The notes beneath the pieces are model-generated. The model did no database searches. It was not told the origin of the DNA and saw only the letters and a list, made by a program, of their open reading frames with translations. Positions 5,953 to 8,186 of a stretch of 8,186 nt of DNA are shown one piece after another (positions within the stretch are counted from its first letter, which is position 1; each line of letters opens with the position of its first letter). Source of the DNA: an uncultured Lachnospiraceae bacterium (GTDB lineage Bacteria > Bacillota > Clostridia > Lachnospirales > Lachnospiraceae); NCBI GenBank assembly GCA_946566415.1, contig CAMNWW010000088.1:1-8186 (forward strand). Reading direction: 5' to 3'. The position numbers were made by a program, and so were the translations under genes.

Positions 5953-8154
5953 GTGAAGAAAATTTCAAAAATATTTGCAAGGGTACTATCAGCCGCGCTT
6001 GTGGTTTCGCTGGTTCTGCCGGGAGCGCCGGAGGTACAGGCCAGGTCCCAGGGAGAAGGTTACGGGCAAGAGGCGGATATCCATGATATGCTGCAGAATA
6101 CGGATGTACAAAACAACAAGTTGGAACTGAAAGGGGACAGTTCAGTAGGGTCTCTCCTTGCGGACACACTTTCTGAGAAAATGGAAGCAGATGCAGACAA
6201 TGCCAGCTGGGAGAACTATATCACGGAACTAGAGATCGAGGGAACGACGGCTACAGTAAGTTACCAGACCAGCCAGGAGGCGGATGTTGTCGTTGCCGTC
6301 TACGACGAGAGTACCGGGCAGATGCTTGGTTCCGGCACACAGGCGGTAAGTACGGAAGAAACGACTGTTCAGGTGGAGATCGCGGCGGAGAATGGGATGC
6401 CGGACTATTTTGTTGCGGCTGCTTATCTTCTGGACAAAGAAAGCCACTCGCCGCTCTGCGATAAATTGGAAACAAAGCTGTATACGAAGGAAATGCAGGA
6501 CTTCCTGAATACAACCGTTAACGATTACGAGGCGGGGGACGTCCTGAATCTGGATGAAAATGAGGATACCAATTTCGGCGTTTACAGTGAAGATACCGTA
6601 CGCGTCGAGGCCGCGTCAAAAACAAATGTAGTGAAAGAGAACGGAGACGGTACATATACGGTCACGAACGCAGACGCGGCGTTTACCGGACTGAAAAAGG
6701 GGGATACGTTCTCCTACGATTATGGCGACGGGAACATACTTCTGGTCAAGGTAGGTTTAATTTCTGTAAATGGGAGTACGGTGGTCATTACAGAGGATAC
6801 AGAGGCGGATTTGACGGATTTCTTCGATTATCTGAAAATCGAGGCGGACACAGATAGTGCAGATGCTTCAATGGAGGTGGACAACAGTAATCTGGAAGAC
6901 GGCGTCACTTATGAGGAGCCGGAAGCCGGGATTGCGGCGATGGCAATAGAAGGGGAAGGAAGCTATAAGTTTTCTCATAAATGGTCTATCAATAAGAAAT
7001 TCGGGGAGACTATAACCGTAAAAGGAAGTTTTACATACGGGTTTAAAGCAACTGTGAAATACTATGTATCTTTGAGCTATCAGTATGTTTCAGCAAAAAT
7101 TGAGTATTCTACTGCTGTAGGTATGGAAATCTCCGGTAAGATTCCTTTGAAGGAAATCAAGTTGGGGAAAATACAGGTGTCCGTATTGCCAGGCGTAAAT
7201 ATAGGCTTCACACCATCCTTTGTGGTAGAAGCGTCGGCAAAACTAGCCTGGGAAGGAGAAATTAAAGGGACGATCGGCGTGGAATATGATAGCGATACGG
7301 GAGTGCGAAATTTAAGCAAACAACCAAGTACTAACAGTAAATTTGAACTTTCTGGGAAGTTATTTATTGGTGTGAAAGCGGAACCGTCTGTGAACGTTAT
7401 CTCCAAGGAGTTATGCGAGCTGTCCATAGAAACTGAGGCCGGGCTGGAATTTTCTGCAAAACAAAAACTTTGGGAAGCAAAAGATTCTGAAAGCGAGAAA
7501 CATGACTGTAAAGATTGCTATGAGGGAGAGATATATTGGAAGCTGTCTGTAAAAGTGAAATTAGAATTGGCAAAAGGGCGGAAAAAAGAAGAAGTGACTT
7601 TAGCAGAGATAAAACTGAAATGGACAGATTTCTATTGGTCGGTGGATTATAATGAATTTGCATTTACAAAATGCCCGCATATCTCTTACCGTGTAGAAAT
7701 CAAGGTCAAGGACACGGAAGGAAAAGCGGTTTCCGGAGCGGCAATAGAGGGGACCGGGAAAGATGAATCTCCGGTGACGGATGAGAATGGGAACGCGGTA
7801 TGTTATCTGCCGGATGGGAAATATAAATTGTCAGTGAAAGATGGGAATATGGGGGCAGTGAAGAAGATTGAAGTCAGGGGGAATGGGAAGAAGATAGAGA
7901 TTAAGCTGGAAGAAGGGGAGACAGAAGAAAACGTCGTTGCCACGGGAAGCTGCGGGGAACATTTGACATATAAAATCATAGTGAATGGGACGGATGGTAA
8001 TGGGGAGGATACCTATACTTTGAAGATAGAAGGGTATGGGGATATGGAAGATTATAGAGGTTCATCAAACGCCTCATGGTATCAATATAGGGAAAAGTTG
8101 ACTAAGCTGATTTTATCTCAAGATATAACGAGTGTAGTCTCGGAAAGTCGATGA
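5953..8154 (+). CDS. Secreted BspA-like surface protein, LRR region missing
   Basis: A 733-residue exported protein, numbered from GTG 5953 (739 residues from the less likely ATG 5935). Residues 1-30 are a signal peptide: basic KKISK, hydrophobic core around 11-23, and a VQA cleavage site at 28-30. Residues 89-160 look Ig-like. Residues 335-570 are beta-rich and contain a cysteine motif, HDCKDC (517-522), plus C487 and C574; I cannot name this domain. Residues 579-654 are a carboxypeptidase-regulatory-like beta sandwich (VKDTEGKAVSGAAIEGTG, then TDENGNAVCYLPDGKYKLSV). Residues 658-733 match the head of a BspA-type LRR region (TGSCGEHLTYKI, LKIEGYGDMEDY, then WYQYREKLTKLIL). In that family this head is normally followed by many LRR_5 repeats, but here the frame ends at once with ITSVVSESR, so a C-terminal truncation is likely. 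There is no LPXTG, dockerin or transmembrane anchor. It probably shares regulation with the dockerin gene. Confidence 0.88.
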   Translation: MKKISKIFARVLSAALVVSLVLPGAPEVQARSQGEGYGQEADIHDMLQNTDVQNNKLELKGDSSVGSLLADTLSEKMEADADNASWENYITELEIEGTTATVSYQTSQEADVVVAVYDESTGQMLGSGTQAVSTEETTVQVEIAAENGMPDYFVAAAYLLDKESHSPLCDKLETKLYTKEMQDFLNTTVNDYEAGDVLNLDENEDTNFGVYSEDTVRVEAASKTNVVKENGDGTYTVTNADAAFTGLKKGDTFSYDYGDGNILLVKVGLISVNGSTVVITEDTEADLTDFFDYLKIEADTDSADASMEVDNSNLEDGVTYEEPEAGIAAMAIEGEGSYKFSHKWSINKKFGETITVKGSFTYGFKATVKYYVSLSYQYVSAKIEYSTAVGMEISGKIPLKEIKLGKIQVSVLPGVNIGFTPSFVVEASAKLAWEGEIKGTIGVEYDSDTGVRNLSKQPSTNSKFELSGKLFIGVKAEPSVNVISKELCELSIETEAGLEFSAKQKLWEAKDSESEKHDCKDCYEGEIYWKLSVKVKLELAKGRKKEEVTLAEIKLKWTDFYWSVDYNEFAFTKCPHISYRVEIKVKDTEGKAVSGAAIEGTGKDESPVTDENGNAVCYLPDGKYKLSVKDGNMGAVKKIEVRGNGKKIEIKLEEGETEENVVATGSCGEHLTYKIIVNGTDGNGEDTYTLKIEGYGDMEDYRGSSNASWYQYREKLTKLILSQDITSVVSESR

Positions 8155-8186
8155 AAAGACAATAAAAACTTATGCCATATAAATGA

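Noticed and set aside
8080..8186. Single-base frameshift that would restore the LRR region
   Set aside because: Both alternative frames also hit stops before the window ends and show no LRR_5 signature, so a one-base error alone does not rescue the protein within the visible sequence.

Overview
This window looks like a chromosomal segment of a gut-type Clostridia, most plausibly Lachnospiraceae. The evidence is the A/G-rich coding style, strong AGGAGG-type ribosome binding sites, a C-terminal type I dockerin, a BspA-like/carboxypeptidase-regulatory-like surface protein architecture, and GC-rich hairpin repeats between otherwise AT-rich genes. The taxonomic call is inference; no rRNA or other marker gene is present.

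Layout, left to right, all genes on the + strand. Positions 1-89 hold two exact 30-bp repeat copies, 59 bp apart, each with a small hairpin. Positions 198-1235 encode a cytosolic protein with a DUF1841-like N-terminus, TPR-like helices and a C-terminal SEC-C zinc motif. It ends at an intrinsic terminator (1254-1280). Next comes a 442-bp gap (1236-1677). Its first part is a chain of perfect inverted repeats (1277-1430), then about 150 bp with little visible structure, then a strong promoter. Positions 1678-5787 encode a 1369-residue secreted, multidomain, dockerin-bearing protein. A long-stem hairpin (5806-5841) separates it from a second strong promoter. Positions 5953-8154 encode a 733-residue secreted protein, best started at GTG 5953. 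It has a carboxypeptidase-regulatory-like domain and the head of a BspA-type leucine-rich repeat region, and it stops exactly where the repeats should begin.

The two large secreted proteins are probably one regulon. Their promoters match at 40 of 50 positions. Both carry TTGAAA - 17 bp - TATAAT embedded in a GAACTAT...ATAGTTC dyad held at the same position relative to the -35 box. This twin promoter/operator is the most striking non-coding signal here. Neither protein has a recognisable catalytic domain, and both look like cell-surface or extracellular binding/scaffold proteins. The dockerin implies docking to a cohesin protein encoded elsewhere. I did not see a complete, clearly new multi-gene system. 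The best leads are the shared operator, the hairpin mosaic, and the truncated BspA-like gene.
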